A DNA stretch of 64,000 nt, taken from positions 682,001 through 746,000 of the forward strand of contig NZ_CP184360.1 of NCBI RefSeq assembly GCF_048595755.1. The letters run 5' to 3'. Below the pieces are notes generated by a model. The model was given only the letters and a program-made list of their open reading frames with translations, had not been told where the DNA came from and did no database searches. This document shows, piece after piece, positions 50,809 to 58,696 of this stretch (position 1 is the first letter of the stretch; each line of letters opens with the position of its first letter). Source of the stretch: Luteococcus sp048595755 (GTDB taxonomy: Bacteria > Actinomycetota > Actinomycetes > Propionibacteriales > Propionibacteriaceae). The translations under genes were made by a program, and so were the position numbers.

Positions 50809-52968
50809 TCAGCCGAGCCGACGCTCCGGGAGGGGCGCTTCCACGGTGCGGTCGGCCGGAAGGTGCGAACGGACGGTACGGGTCAGGCCATCGGCGGTGA
50901 CCTCGTCGACCGGAACGTGCTCGGCACCCAGACGGTCGGCGAGCTGACGTGCCAGCCCCATCCGCAGCGGGCCCTGTTCCCCGTCGATGACCACCGTCGA
51001 GATGCCCAGACCGGCGACGAAGTCCGCCGCCTGGCGAGAACGTGCCACGGCATCCTGCCCGGCGGTGGCGCGGCCGTCGGTGACCAGCACCAACAGCGGG
51101 CGCAGCTGCGGGTCGCGCAGCTGCTCGCGTCGCATCACCCGGGCGGCCTCCAGCAGGCCCTCGGCCAGCGGGGTGCGGCCCCCGGCCGGCACCTCGTCGA
51201 GGCGCGCGGCGGCGATGTCGACGCTGCGGGTGGGCGGCAGCGCCAGCTCGGCGCCCTGCCCGCGGAAGGTCACCAGGCCCACCTTGTCGCGGCGACGGTA
51301 GGCGTCCAGCAGCAGGCTGAGGATGGCGGTCTTCACCTGCACCATGCGTTTGCGCGCCGCCATCGACCCCGACGCGTCGACGCAGAAGAGCACCAGGTTG
51401 GCCTCGCGTCCCTCGCGGACGGCCAGCCGGAGGTCCTCGGCGCGCAAGTCCAACCGGCCCCGAGCCTGTCGCGGGGCCGCGCGTCGCGGCTGCTCCCCCG
51501 CCGCGGCACGCAGCGTCTCCACCAGGTGCAGGGAACCTGGCCCCGACTCGGGGCGACGGGCGCCGACCCGTCGACCGGTGGAGGTGATGGCGCGGGAGCG
51601 TCGGCCCGCGGCCCCCTCCCCCAGGCCTCGGACGGTGAAGGTCCGCGGCCGGGGCGACGGGGTGCCGGCCTGCACGACGCTCTCCGGGGCCGCCCCGGTG
51701 GGCGGCAACATCGGGAGCTCCTGCTCCGACTGGTTCGCCTCAGCGCTGGGGTCCGGCCCGTCGTGGGTTTGTTCGGCGGCGGGTGGCTCCTGGTCGGGGC
51801 CACCCTCAGGCGCTTTTCCCTGACCATCCCCTTGCGGCAGGTCGCCCTGCGGGTCGTTGGCCTCGCCCTCACCGGGGTCCTCTGGGCCGGGTTCGTCAGG
51901 TTGGTGGGGTTGGTCGGGTTGGTCGGGCTCGTCGGGTGGCAGCTCGTCGTCGCCCAGGATCTGGTCGAGCAGTTCGGTGTCCATGCCGGGCGCGTCGAAG
52001 GGATTGCGACGCCGGCGGTGCGGCAGGGCCAACAGTGCGGCCTGCCGGATGTCGGCGCGGGTCACCTGGCCGCGGCCGCACCAGGCGGCGTGGGCGATGG
52101 CGGTGCGGGTGGTGACAATGTCGGCGCGCAGACCGTCCACCTCGAAGGCGGCGCAGACCTCGGCGATCTTGAGCAGTGCCGCGTCGCCCAGCTTGACCCC
52201 TGCCAGGCGCTGCTGGGCCTGTTCGATGCGCTGGCCGAGAGCTCGTTCGGCCTCGGCATGGGCGGCGATGAAGGTCTCCGGGTCAGCGTCGAAGGCCATC
52301 CGGCGGCGCACCACGGCGGCGCGGGCGGCATGGTCGGTGGGGGCGGCCACCTCGACGGTGAGGCCGAAGCGGTCGAGCAGCTGCGGGCGCAGCTCCCCCT
52401 CTTCGGGGTTCATGGTGCCGATCAGCACGAAGCGGGCCTGGTGGCTGACGGAGATCCCGTCACGTTCCACGGTGGAGCGGCCCATCGCGGCGGCGTCCAG
52501 CAGCAGGTCGACCAGGTGGTCGTGCAGCAGGTTCACCTCGTCGACGTAGAGGATGCCGCGGTGGGCCCGGGCCAGCAGCCCCGGCTCGTAGCTCACCTCA
52601 CCGGCCGACAAGGCACTTTGCAGGTGCAGCGAGCCGAGCACGCGGTCTTCCGTGGCCCCGACGGGCAGCTCAACCAACCTCACGGGACGCTCGTGACGCG
52701 GGCTGTCGACGGTGAAGGGACCATCCGGCGAGGTGGCCTGGGGGTCGTCGGGATCGATGGAGAAACGGTCCTCGTCGTAGACGCTGATCCGGGGCAGCAC
52801 CTGGGCCAGGGCCCGCACCGCGGTGGACTTGGCGGTGCCCTTCTGGCCGCGCACCAGCACCCCACCGATCTGGGGTGAGATGGTGCTGAGTACCAGGGAC
52901 AGACCCATCGGGTCGAGGGCATTGGGTTCGCAGCCGACGATGGCCGTGAAGGGGTAGTGCTGTGGCAT
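50809..52968 (-). CDS. Fused ChlI-ChlD type AAA+ chelatase (CobN partner)
   Basis: The 719-residue protein joins an AAA+ ATPase of the BchI/ChlI type (about residues 1-330) to a ChlD-type C-terminus. The ATPase has LVRGQKGTAKSTAVRALAQV (Walker A), LARAHRGILYVDEVNLLHDH (Walker B) and LIGTMNPEEGELRPQLLDRF. A long acidic, Pro/Gln/Glu-rich linker (330-440) leads to a von Willebrand A domain with the MIDAS motif LFCVDASGSMAARKRM. In actinobacteria such fusions replace CobS and CobT as the ATPase partner of CobN for cobalt insertion. It is headed by riboswitch 4. A partial CCGAGCCTGTCG repeat is present near 51463. Confidence 0.94.
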   Translation of the reverse strand: MPQHYPFTAIVGCEPNALDPMGLSLVLSTISPQIGGVLVRGQKGTAKSTAVRALAQVLPRISVYDEDRFSIDPDDPQATSPDGPFTVDSPRHERPVRLVELPVGATEDRVLGSLHLQSALSAGEVSYEPGLLARAHRGILYVDEVNLLHDHLVDLLLDAAAMGRSTVERDGISVSHQARFVLIGTMNPEEGELRPQLLDRFGLTVEVAAPTDHAARAAVVRRRMAFDADPETFIAAHAEAERALGQRIEQAQQRLAGVKLGDAALLKIAEVCAAFEVDGLRADIVTTRTAIAHAAWCGRGQVTRADIRQAALLALPHRRRRNPFDAPGMDTELLDQILGDDELPPDEPDQPDQPHQPDEPGPEDPGEGEANDPQGDLPQGDGQGKAPEGGPDQEPPAAEQTHDGPDPSAEANQSEQELPMLPPTGAAPESVVQAGTPSPRPRTFTVRGLGEGAAGRRSRAITSTGRRVGARRPESGPGSLHLVETLRAAAGEQPRRAAPRQARGRLDLRAEDLRLAVREGREANLVLFCVDASGSMAARKRMVQVKTAILSLLLDAYRRRDKVGLVTFRGQGAELALPPTRSVDIAAARLDEVPAGGRTPLAEGLLEAARVMRREQLRDPQLRPLLVLVTDGRATAGQDAVARSRQAADFVAGLGISTVVIDGEQGPLRMGLARQLADRLGAEHVPVDEVTADGLTRTVRSHLPADRTVEAPLPERRLG

Positions 52969-52984
52969 GAGGCTCCCGCTCAGT

Positions 52985-53176
52985 CCGGACAGGTCTGCGC
53001 GCGGCCAACGGCCACGCGGAGCACGGCCCCACGGGCCGGGCGTGGCACGAGGCCGGTCTTCGGACTGACGACTCTCGTCGATCACCGCAGCGGGCCTGTG
53101 CCGGATTCCCACCGGCTTCCCAGATTCTCCCCTCTCGGACTGACCGGTCGGGGCACCTCGTGCTGCGCCCACCCTA
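52985..53176 (-). promoter_or_regulatory. Cobalamin riboswitch 4, upstream of the chelatase gene
   Basis: On the minus strand a TAGGGT box (53171-53176) precedes the aptamer core GGGAAGCCGGTGGGAATCCG then GCACAGGCCCGCTGCGGTGA (forward about 53082-53121), followed by GTCAGTCCGAAGACCGGCC. The chelatase ATG lies shortly after. Confidence 0.9.
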
Positions 53177-53251
53177 GCGTGCGAGCGGCCCCACGGGAGC
53201 ATGCCAACGAACCGCCACGGGGGTGGCGGTGAAGACTGCCGGGACGGGCGC

Positions 53252-53257
53252 TAGCGT
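53252..53257 (+). promoter_or_regulatory. -10 box of a leaderless promoter for cobL
   Basis: TAGCGT ends 7 nt before the cobL ATG at 53265. cobL is thus the only corrin-ring gene here that appears to lack its own riboswitch. Confidence 0.45.
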
Positions 53258-53264
53258 TCCTGCC

Positions 53265-54488
53265 ATGACCACCCCCACCGCAGACGGGCCACGACTTCTG
53301 GTGCTGGGCATCGGCGCCGATGGTTGGGCAGGCTTGCCCGACCACCAGCGCGACCAGGTGCTGCAGGCCGAGGTGGTGCTGGGAGGCCCACGGCACCTCG
53401 CGATGCTGCCGCCCGTCGCAGGGCAACGACGCGAACCGTGGCCCTCGCCCTTGCGGGAGGCACTTCCCGCGCTGCTCGACTCCCTGCCTGCCACGGCGCA
53501 GGTGGCGGTGCTGGCCAGCGGTGACCCGCTGGTGAGCGGCATCGGCAGCACCCTGGTGGAGCTGCTGGGTGCCGAGCGGGTGGAGATCCATCCGGCCGTC
53601 TCGTCGGTGGCGCTGGCCCGGGCCCGCATGGGCTGGCCGGCCGAGGGCTGCGCGGTGGTCAGCGTCGTGGGACGGCCGGTGGAACTGGCCCTGCGCGAGC
53701 TGGCGCCCGGGCGACGCGTGTTGGTGCTGAGCTCCGACCAGACCACACCGGAACGCCTGGCGGCGCTGCTGACCGCCTGCGGCTACGGGAAGTCGACGCT
53801 GCACGTGCTGGGCAACCTGGGCAGCAGCGAGGAGTCCCACCGCAGCGGCAGCGCCGAGGACTGGGCCGGGGAATCTCCCAGGCTCAACATCGTCGCGCTG
53901 GAGTTGGCGGGGCCGGCCGTGGCCGGTTGGACACCGGGCCTGCCCGACGAGGCCTACGAACACGACGGCCAGATCACCAAGCGAGACCTGCGCGCCAGCG
54001 CCCTCTCGCGGCTGCAACCCCTGCCGGGTGAACACCTGTGGGATGTCGGCGCCGGATCCGGGTCGATCGGCATCGAGTGGATGCGAAGCCATTCCAGCTG
54101 CCGCACCACCGCCGTGGAGGCCAACCCGGAGCGCGCCGAACGGGCCCGCCGCAATGCCGTCCGACTAGGCGTTCCGGGCCTGCGTGTGGTCGACGGCCGG
54201 GCCCCCGACGCCCTGGCCGGGTGGGACGCGCCCGACGCGGTCTTCATCGGCGGCGGCGCCACCCGCCCCGGTGTGCTGGAGACCTGCCTGGCGGCCCTGC
54301 GCCCCGGGGGCCGCATCGTCGTCCACGCCGTCACGCTGGAGACGGAGATGCTCGTCGCCCGCGCCCATGCCGAGCACGGCGGGGAACTGACCCGGCTGGC
54401 CGTCGAGGGTACTGACTCCATCGGCAGCTTCACCGGCTGGAAACCCGCCCGCACCGTCACCCAGTGGCACTGGGCCAGGCCACGCTGA
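53265..54488 (+). CDS. cobL: Precorrin-6B C5,15-methyltransferase CobL
   Basis: The 407-residue bifunctional enzyme has an N-terminal CbiE-like methylase (VLGIGADGWAGLPDHQRDQV, VLASGDPLVSGIGSTL, VVSVVGRP) and a C-terminal CbiT-like Rossmann methyltransferase (LWDVGAGSGSIGIEWMRSHS, about residues 264-283, then AVEANPERAERARRNA and VFIGGGATRPGVLETCLAAL). It methylates C-5 and C-15 and decarboxylates the C-12 acetate. It overlaps the convergent cobM by 32 bp. Its CbiT half may also serve the cobalt-early set, which has no CbiT of its own (inference). Confidence 0.95.
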   Translation: MTTPTADGPRLLVLGIGADGWAGLPDHQRDQVLQAEVVLGGPRHLAMLPPVAGQRREPWPSPLREALPALLDSLPATAQVAVLASGDPLVSGIGSTLVELLGAERVEIHPAVSSVALARARMGWPAEGCAVVSVVGRPVELALRELAPGRRVLVLSSDQTTPERLAALLTACGYGKSTLHVLGNLGSSEESHRSGSAEDWAGESPRLNIVALELAGPAVAGWTPGLPDEAYEHDGQITKRDLRASALSRLQPLPGEHLWDVGAGSGSIGIEWMRSHSSCRTTAVEANPERAERARRNAVRLGVPGLRVVDGRAPDALAGWDAPDAVFIGGGATRPGVLETCLAALRPGGRIVVHAVTLETEMLVARAHAEHGGELTRLAVEGTDSIGSFTGWKPARTVTQWHWARPR

Positions 54489-55254
54489 CCCCTCGGCTGG
54501 GGCCTCGGCTCGGGCGGGAACGCCGTTCTCGCTGCGCGTCGTAGAGATAGCTCTCGCCCCCGGCGGCATCGAGCGCCCTACCGACCAGGATGACCGCGGC
54601 CTGGCGCAGGCCCGCCTGCTCGACGGCGTCGGCGATGCTGCCCACCGTGCCACGCAGCACCAGTTCCTCCGGCTGGCTGGCACGGCTGACCACGACCACC
54701 GGGCAGTCGGCGCCGTGGGTTGGCTCCAGCTGGGCCATCAACTCCCGGGTACGGGTGATGGCCAGGTGCAGCACCAGCGTCGCACCGGTGGCGGCGAAGT
54801 TGGCGAGCTCCTCACCGTCGGGCATCGGGGTGGAGCGGGCGCGGGTGCGGGTGAGCACCACCGACTGCGCCACCAGCGGCACCGTCAGCTCACACCCCAC
54901 CGTGGCGGCCGCCGCGGCGTAGGCGGGAACGCCCGGTGTCACGTCCCACTCCACCCCGGCGGCGTCCAGGCGTCGGCCCTGCTCGTGGAGGGCGGAGTAG
55001 ACGCTCATGTCGCCGGTGCCCAGACGGACCGCCTGACGCCCGTCGCGCTCGGCAGCCACCAGGTGCTCGGTGATCTCGTCCAGGCTCAGGTGCTGGGTGT
55101 CGACGAGCTCGGCGCCGTCGCTGACGTGTTCGAGCACCTCGGGATCCAGATAGGTGCCCGGGTAGAGCACGACGTCGGCGGCGGCCAAGAGCCGGGTGGC
55201 CCGGACGGTCAACAGGTCTGCGGCCCCGGGGCCAGCCCCCACGAAGTGGATCAC
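54457..55254 (-). CDS. cobM: Precorrin-4 C11-methyltransferase CobM
   Basis: The 265-residue tetrapyrrole methylase has IHFVGAGPGAADLLTVRATR, the SAM loop VRLGTGDMSVYSALHEQ, VTPGVPAYAAAAATVG and SQPEELVLRGTVG. It is a paralogue of CbiF at 48.8-49.7 kb. It is the last gene of the cobG-cobH-cobIJ-cobM operon; its GTG start overlaps the cobIJ stop (GTGA). The 3' end overlaps the convergent cobL by 32 bp. Confidence 0.93.
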   Translation of the reverse strand: MIHFVGAGPGAADLLTVRATRLLAAADVVLYPGTYLDPEVLEHVSDGAELVDTQHLSLDEITEHLVAAERDGRQAVRLGTGDMSVYSALHEQGRRLDAAGVEWDVTPGVPAYAAAAATVGCELTVPLVAQSVVLTRTRARSTPMPDGEELANFAATGATLVLHLAITRTRELMAQLEPTHGADCPVVVVSRASQPEELVLRGTVGSIADAVEQAGLRQAAVILVGRALDAAGGESYLYDAQRERRSRPSRGPSRGVSVAWPSATG

Positions 55255-56858
55255 AGCATCCCCTCGTGTGACGTCTCCCGCACGAAGCGGGGGCTCCAGA
55301 CCTGCCCGTCGGCGGTGACACGAGTGCCCGCGCACCCGACGATGACAAGGCACTTCATGTCGATCACCGACGGATCGAGTGCTTCCAGCGTGGTGACGGT
55401 CAAGGACTCCTCGGCGCGGCCCACGTCGCGGCCGACCACGACGACGGTCTGCGGGCTGCGTTCCTCCAGCAGCACCTGGCGGAAACGGTGCACCTGCTCG
55501 GTGCGGCTGCGCGAGGCCGGGTTGTAGACCGCCAGCACCAGGTCTGCCCGGGCGATGTGGCGCAGCCGCTGCTCCACCACCGGCCACGGCTTGAGCCGGT
55601 CGCTGAGCGAGACCACGGCGAAGTCGGCGCCCACCGGGGCCCCCGCCCGCGCCGCGACGGCCTGCACCGCGCTGACGCCGGGCAGCACCCGCACCGGCAC
55701 CCCACGAAAACGTGGGTGCTGGGCGGCCTCGAAGACCGCCGAGGCCATCCCGAAGATGCCGGCGTCGCCACCGGAGACCACCGCGACCGACTCGCCTGAC
55801 AGGGCGAGCTCCAGTGCAAGCCGCGCCCGATCCACCTCGACGGTGTTTCCGCTGGCATGGCGCGTCAGTCCCGCCCGCTGCGGCACACGGTTCACATAGG
55901 GGCCGTAGCCGACGACGTGCTGCACCCGCGCCAGGGCCTCCGAGACCTCCGGGGTGATCCAGTGCTCGGGCCCGGGGCCGAGGCCGACGACCAGCAGCTC
56001 CGCGGGGGACCCCTCGACAGGCTCGGGGATCGTGGCGGACTCGGGGATCGTGGTCGACTCGGGGATCGTGGTCGACTCGGGGATCGTGGTGGTGGACTCG
56101 GGGCTCGTGGCCTCGCGGGAGCGCTTCCCGTTCACGGTATCCCCGGGCACCACGACCAGACTGAAATAGGGCACCTGGTCGGCCTCGACGTCGGCCACCG
56201 GCAGCCAGCGTTGCGCCGGCATCGACGCGCGCTCCACGTACAGCGCGCCCTCCACGCGGCCCGCCGCGGCGAGCGCGTCACGAACCTTGGTGAAGTTCCT
56301 GCCCAGCTTCATGATCACGGCGCCATCGGTGTCGGCCAGGCGACGGGCCAGTTCCGGCTCGTCGAGGGTGCCCGGCAGCACGGTGAGCACGTCGGTCTGG
56401 CGCACCAGCGGATTGGCGGTGGTCGCGGTCGCCGCCAGGAAGGCCGGCACGCCGGGCACCACCTCGGTCGGGAAACGCTGCGACAAGCGGTCATGCATGT
56501 ACATGAAGCTGCCGTAGAGCATCGGATCGCCCTCGGACAGCAGCACCACCGTGCGTCCCGCCGAGAGGTGCGCCGCGAGCCGGGCGGCGCTGTGCTCGTA
56601 GAAGTCGGCCATCGCCCCGGCATAGCCGCCGGGATGCTCGGTGCTGCCGGTGGTCACCGGATACTCCAGCCGCTCCTCCACCACCTGCTCGGGCAACAGC
56701 CCTGCCACGATCGTGCGCGCATTCGACGGCTTGCCGGCCGCCGCGTGATAGGCCACCACGTCGGCGTCACCGATCAGTCGGGCGGCCTTCAAGGTCACCA
56801 GTTCGGGGTCACCCGGGCCCACCCCGACGCCGTAGAAGCGCCCCTGCTCGGCGCTCAC
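55251..56858 (-). CDS. cobIJ: Fused CobI-CobJ: precorrin-2 C20- and precorrin-3B C17-methyltransferase
   Basis: The 535-residue protein joins two tetrapyrrole methylases. The CobI part (about 1-235) has FYGVGVGPGDPELVTLKAAR, VVLLSEGDPMLYGSFMYMHD and EVVPGVPAFLAATA. The CobJ part (about 290-535) has LLVVGLGPGPEHWITPEVSE, VVGYGPYVNRVP, VVSGGDAGIFGMA and LAVYNPASRSRTEQV. Between them lies a roughly 30-residue array of PESTTI-type hexapeptides ending PEPVEG, encoded by 18-bp repeats. CobI-CobJ fusions are known in actinobacteria. The GTG start overlaps the cobH stop. Confidence 0.95.
   Translation of the reverse strand: MSAEQGRFYGVGVGPGDPELVTLKAARLIGDADVVAYHAAAGKPSNARTIVAGLLPEQVVEERLEYPVTTGSTEHPGGYAGAMADFYEHSAARLAAHLSAGRTVVLLSEGDPMLYGSFMYMHDRLSQRFPTEVVPGVPAFLAATATTANPLVRQTDVLTVLPGTLDEPELARRLADTDGAVIMKLGRNFTKVRDALAAAGRVEGALYVERASMPAQRWLPVADVEADQVPYFSLVVVPGDTVNGKRSREATSPESTTTIPESTTIPESTTIPESATIPEPVEGSPAELLVVGLGPGPEHWITPEVSEALARVQHVVGYGPYVNRVPQRAGLTRHASGNTVEVDRARLALELALSGESVAVVSGGDAGIFGMASAVFEAAQHPRFRGVPVRVLPGVSAVQAVAARAGAPVGADFAVVSLSDRLKPWPVVEQRLRHIARADLVLAVYNPASRSRTEQVHRFRQVLLEERSPQTVVVVGRDVGRAEESLTVTTLEALDPSVIDMKCLVIVGCAGTRVTADGQVWSPRFVRETSHEGML
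56014..56113 (-). repeat. Tandem 18-bp repeats in the CobI-CobJ linker
   Basis: On the forward strand CCCTCGACAGGCTCGGGGAT (56014-56033) is followed by about four more units of the type GACTCGGGGATCGTGGTC, up to 56113. On the coding strand they read ATSPESTTTIPESTTIPEST and so on to PEPVEG. The outer unit matches the repeat family inserted in cobQ and cobN, and the rest look like a tandem expansion of it. Confidence 0.8.
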
Positions 56859-57520
56859 TCCTGCTCCTGCGCGATCGCGTTGAGCGCCGAAGAGGTCATC
56901 GCCGAACCGCCGCGACGGCCCCGCACCGTGACGAAGGGGATGTCGATGCCGTGCACGTCGGCGAACTCGGCCAGGGCCTGCTTGGACTCGGCGGCACCGA
57001 TGAAACCCACCGGGCAGCCGACGATCGCCGCGGGCCGCGGGCCGCCGTCCAGCACCATCTCGAGCAGGTGGAACAGGGCGGTGGGGGCATTGCCGATCGC
57101 CACCAGGGCCCCGTCGAGCCGCGGCTGCCACAGGCTCACCGCGGCGGCGGTGCGGGTGGTGCCGAAGTCCTTGGCCAGCTGCGGAACCCGCGGATCGTTC
57201 AGCAGGCAGACGACGTCGTTGTCCCGGGGCAGCCGGGAGCGCGTGACACCGGTGGCCACCATCGTCGCGTCGCACAGGATCGGCGCCCCGGCCTGCAGCG
57301 CGCCGCGGGCCGCGGACATGAAGCCGGGGTGCACCACCAGGTCGTCGACCAGGTCCACCTGGCCCGAACCGTGGATCATCCGCACCGCGAGCTTCTCGGC
57401 GTCGGCCGGCACGCGCGACAGGTCTGCCTCGCGGCGGATCGTCGCGAAGGAGTCGACGTAGATCTCGGCGCCGGAATCGATGTAGTCGTAGTGCCGCGAC
57501 GGCCTGGCTGGCTGGTTCAT
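56855..57520 (-). CDS. cobH: Precorrin-8X methylmutase, copy in the cobalt-late operon
   Basis: The 221-residue CobH/CbiC family enzyme is the second copy in the window. Seen are YDYIDSGAEIYVDSFATIRR, VRMIHGSGQVDLV with the catalytic His, CDATMVATGVTRSRLPRDND, VAIGNAPTALFHLLE and VGCPVGFIGAAESKQAL. It converts precorrin-8X to hydrogenobyrinic acid. It sits between cobG and cobIJ with 4-base overlaps at both ends, so it is assigned to the cobalt-late route by context. Confidence 0.92.
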   Translation of the reverse strand: MNQPARPSRHYDYIDSGAEIYVDSFATIRREADLSRVPADAEKLAVRMIHGSGQVDLVDDLVVHPGFMSAARGALQAGAPILCDATMVATGVTRSRLPRDNDVVCLLNDPRVPQLAKDFGTTRTAAAVSLWQPRLDGALVAIGNAPTALFHLLEMVLDGGPRPAAIVGCPVGFIGAAESKQALAEFADVHGIDIPFVTVRGRRGGSAMTSSALNAIAQEQE

Positions 57521-58416
57521 GCCCGGCTCCCTTCCCACGTGACGATTCCGTACCCCACCACGAGGCCGTACCAGGGCGTCACCCGCACCCGGCTCTGTCC
57601 TGCCAGCAGGCCGAGCAGTTCCTCGCCGTCGATGCCGTCGGCACCCACCGCCAGGTGCTCCCAACCGTCACCTGCCCCGAAGGGCAGTGGCTCGGCGGGC
57701 TCTGGCAGGCGAGGGTCGGCGGGGTGGGCGTCGGCCAGCGGGCCGGCCAGCTCGTCGACATGCCAGGCGGCCTCCGGCCCGTCACCGCGCTCGGCGACGA
57801 AGCGTTCGGCCAGCACCAGCAGCTCCGGCACTGCCCGGGAGAGCCCCACCACCGGGCCCCAGTGGTCACCGACCCGCAGCTGGGCGGTGTGCTCGTCGAG
57901 TGCGACGAGCCCCAGGTCGCACCAGTGACCCAGCAGGTCCCCGCGGCCGTCGTCCAGCACGAAGAGGAACTTGCCGGGCAGACCGGCCAGCAGCTCGCTG
58001 GCGCGGATGCCCTGGTCGAGGTCGTGGGCCAGGCCCGTCAGGTCGGTGCGGCCGCCGTCGATCCCGGTCAGCGGGCTGGCCATCACATTGCGCACCAGGT
58101 CATGGGCGGGGGCGGGCAGCAAACCGGTCTCGGCGATCGCCTGCCGGACGGGCGCCGCCAGCTGGCCGGTGCCGTCGTCGGGGAGGCCCCGCAGCTGCAG
58201 GTTGGCGCGGCTGGTCAGGTGGATGCGGCCGTCGCCGAAGGTCTGGGCCACCCGCACCAGGCCACGCAGCGCATCGACGGTGATGTTGCCGGCCACCAGT
58301 CGCAGCCTCACCAGCAGGCCATCGTCGGCAGGCCAGGGGCGAAGGATGCCGGGGCAACGATCGGGACGGGTGCGGACCGCGGCGGGTCCGGCTGTGCCAG
58401 CAGGGGCGGAAGCCAT
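57517..58416 (-). CDS. cobG: CobG-like precorrin-3B synthase homologue, short form
   Basis: The 299-residue protein has the N-terminal part of nitrite/sulfite reductase-type CobG: DRCPGILRPWPADDGLLVRL (about residues 15-34) and GDGRIHLTSRANLQLRGLP, then RNVMASPLTGIDGGRTDL. Only two cysteines remain (in RCPGIL and HWCDLGL). The four-Cys motif that holds the 4Fe-4S cluster and siroheme in studied CobG is not seen, and the protein is shorter than the 360-460 residues I expect. The ATG at 58416 follows GGAGAC by 3 nt, after riboswitch 5. It may use a different cofactor or be only part of the enzyme. Confidence 0.8.
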   Translation of the reverse strand: MASAPAGTAGPAAVRTRPDRCPGILRPWPADDGLLVRLRLVAGNITVDALRGLVRVAQTFGDGRIHLTSRANLQLRGLPDDGTGQLAAPVRQAIAETGLLPAPAHDLVRNVMASPLTGIDGGRTDLTGLAHDLDQGIRASELLAGLPGKFLFVLDDGRGDLLGHWCDLGLVALDEHTAQLRVGDHWGPVVGLSRAVPELLVLAERFVAERGDGPEAAWHVDELAGPLADAHPADPRLPEPAEPLPFGAGDGWEHLAVGADGIDGEELLGLLAGQSRVRVTPWYGLVVGYGIVTWEGSRA

Positions 58417-58439
58417 GGTGTCTCCTACGAGATTGCGCG

Positions 58440-58600
58440 TCTCGCTCATCAAGGACAACCAGCGCATCCGAGTTCCTGACTCCCCCGGCCCCACAGGGGC
58501 ATCGCCCTGCTGGGCACCGGGGTCACAGTGGCGCGACCGTGCCGGCTCATCCGGCTTCCTCGCAGTGCGCTGGTGACAAGTTGAATTGTGGATTGGGTCG
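58440..58600 (-). promoter_or_regulatory. Cobalamin riboswitch 5, upstream of cobG
   Basis: On the minus strand the aptamer core reads GAGGAAGCCGGATGAGCCGG then CACGGTCGCGCCACTGTGA (forward about 58523-58561). It heads the cobG-cobH-cobIJ-cobM operon. Outer limits are estimated. Confidence 0.85.
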
Positions 58601-58696
58601 AACTGTGGGTGGGGCCACACGGCCCCGGCAGCATCATGTCACACGGCGGTTGCCCCACCGGGCAGACCGCGCGCCGGGCAGGCAACCCGGTGGGGC

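Noticed and set aside
51463..51480. CCCCGAGCCTGTCGCGGGG in the chelatase gene as a fourth in-frame repeat insertion
   Set aside because: A single imperfect unit without a partner and without a clear extra peptide; too weak to call an insertion.
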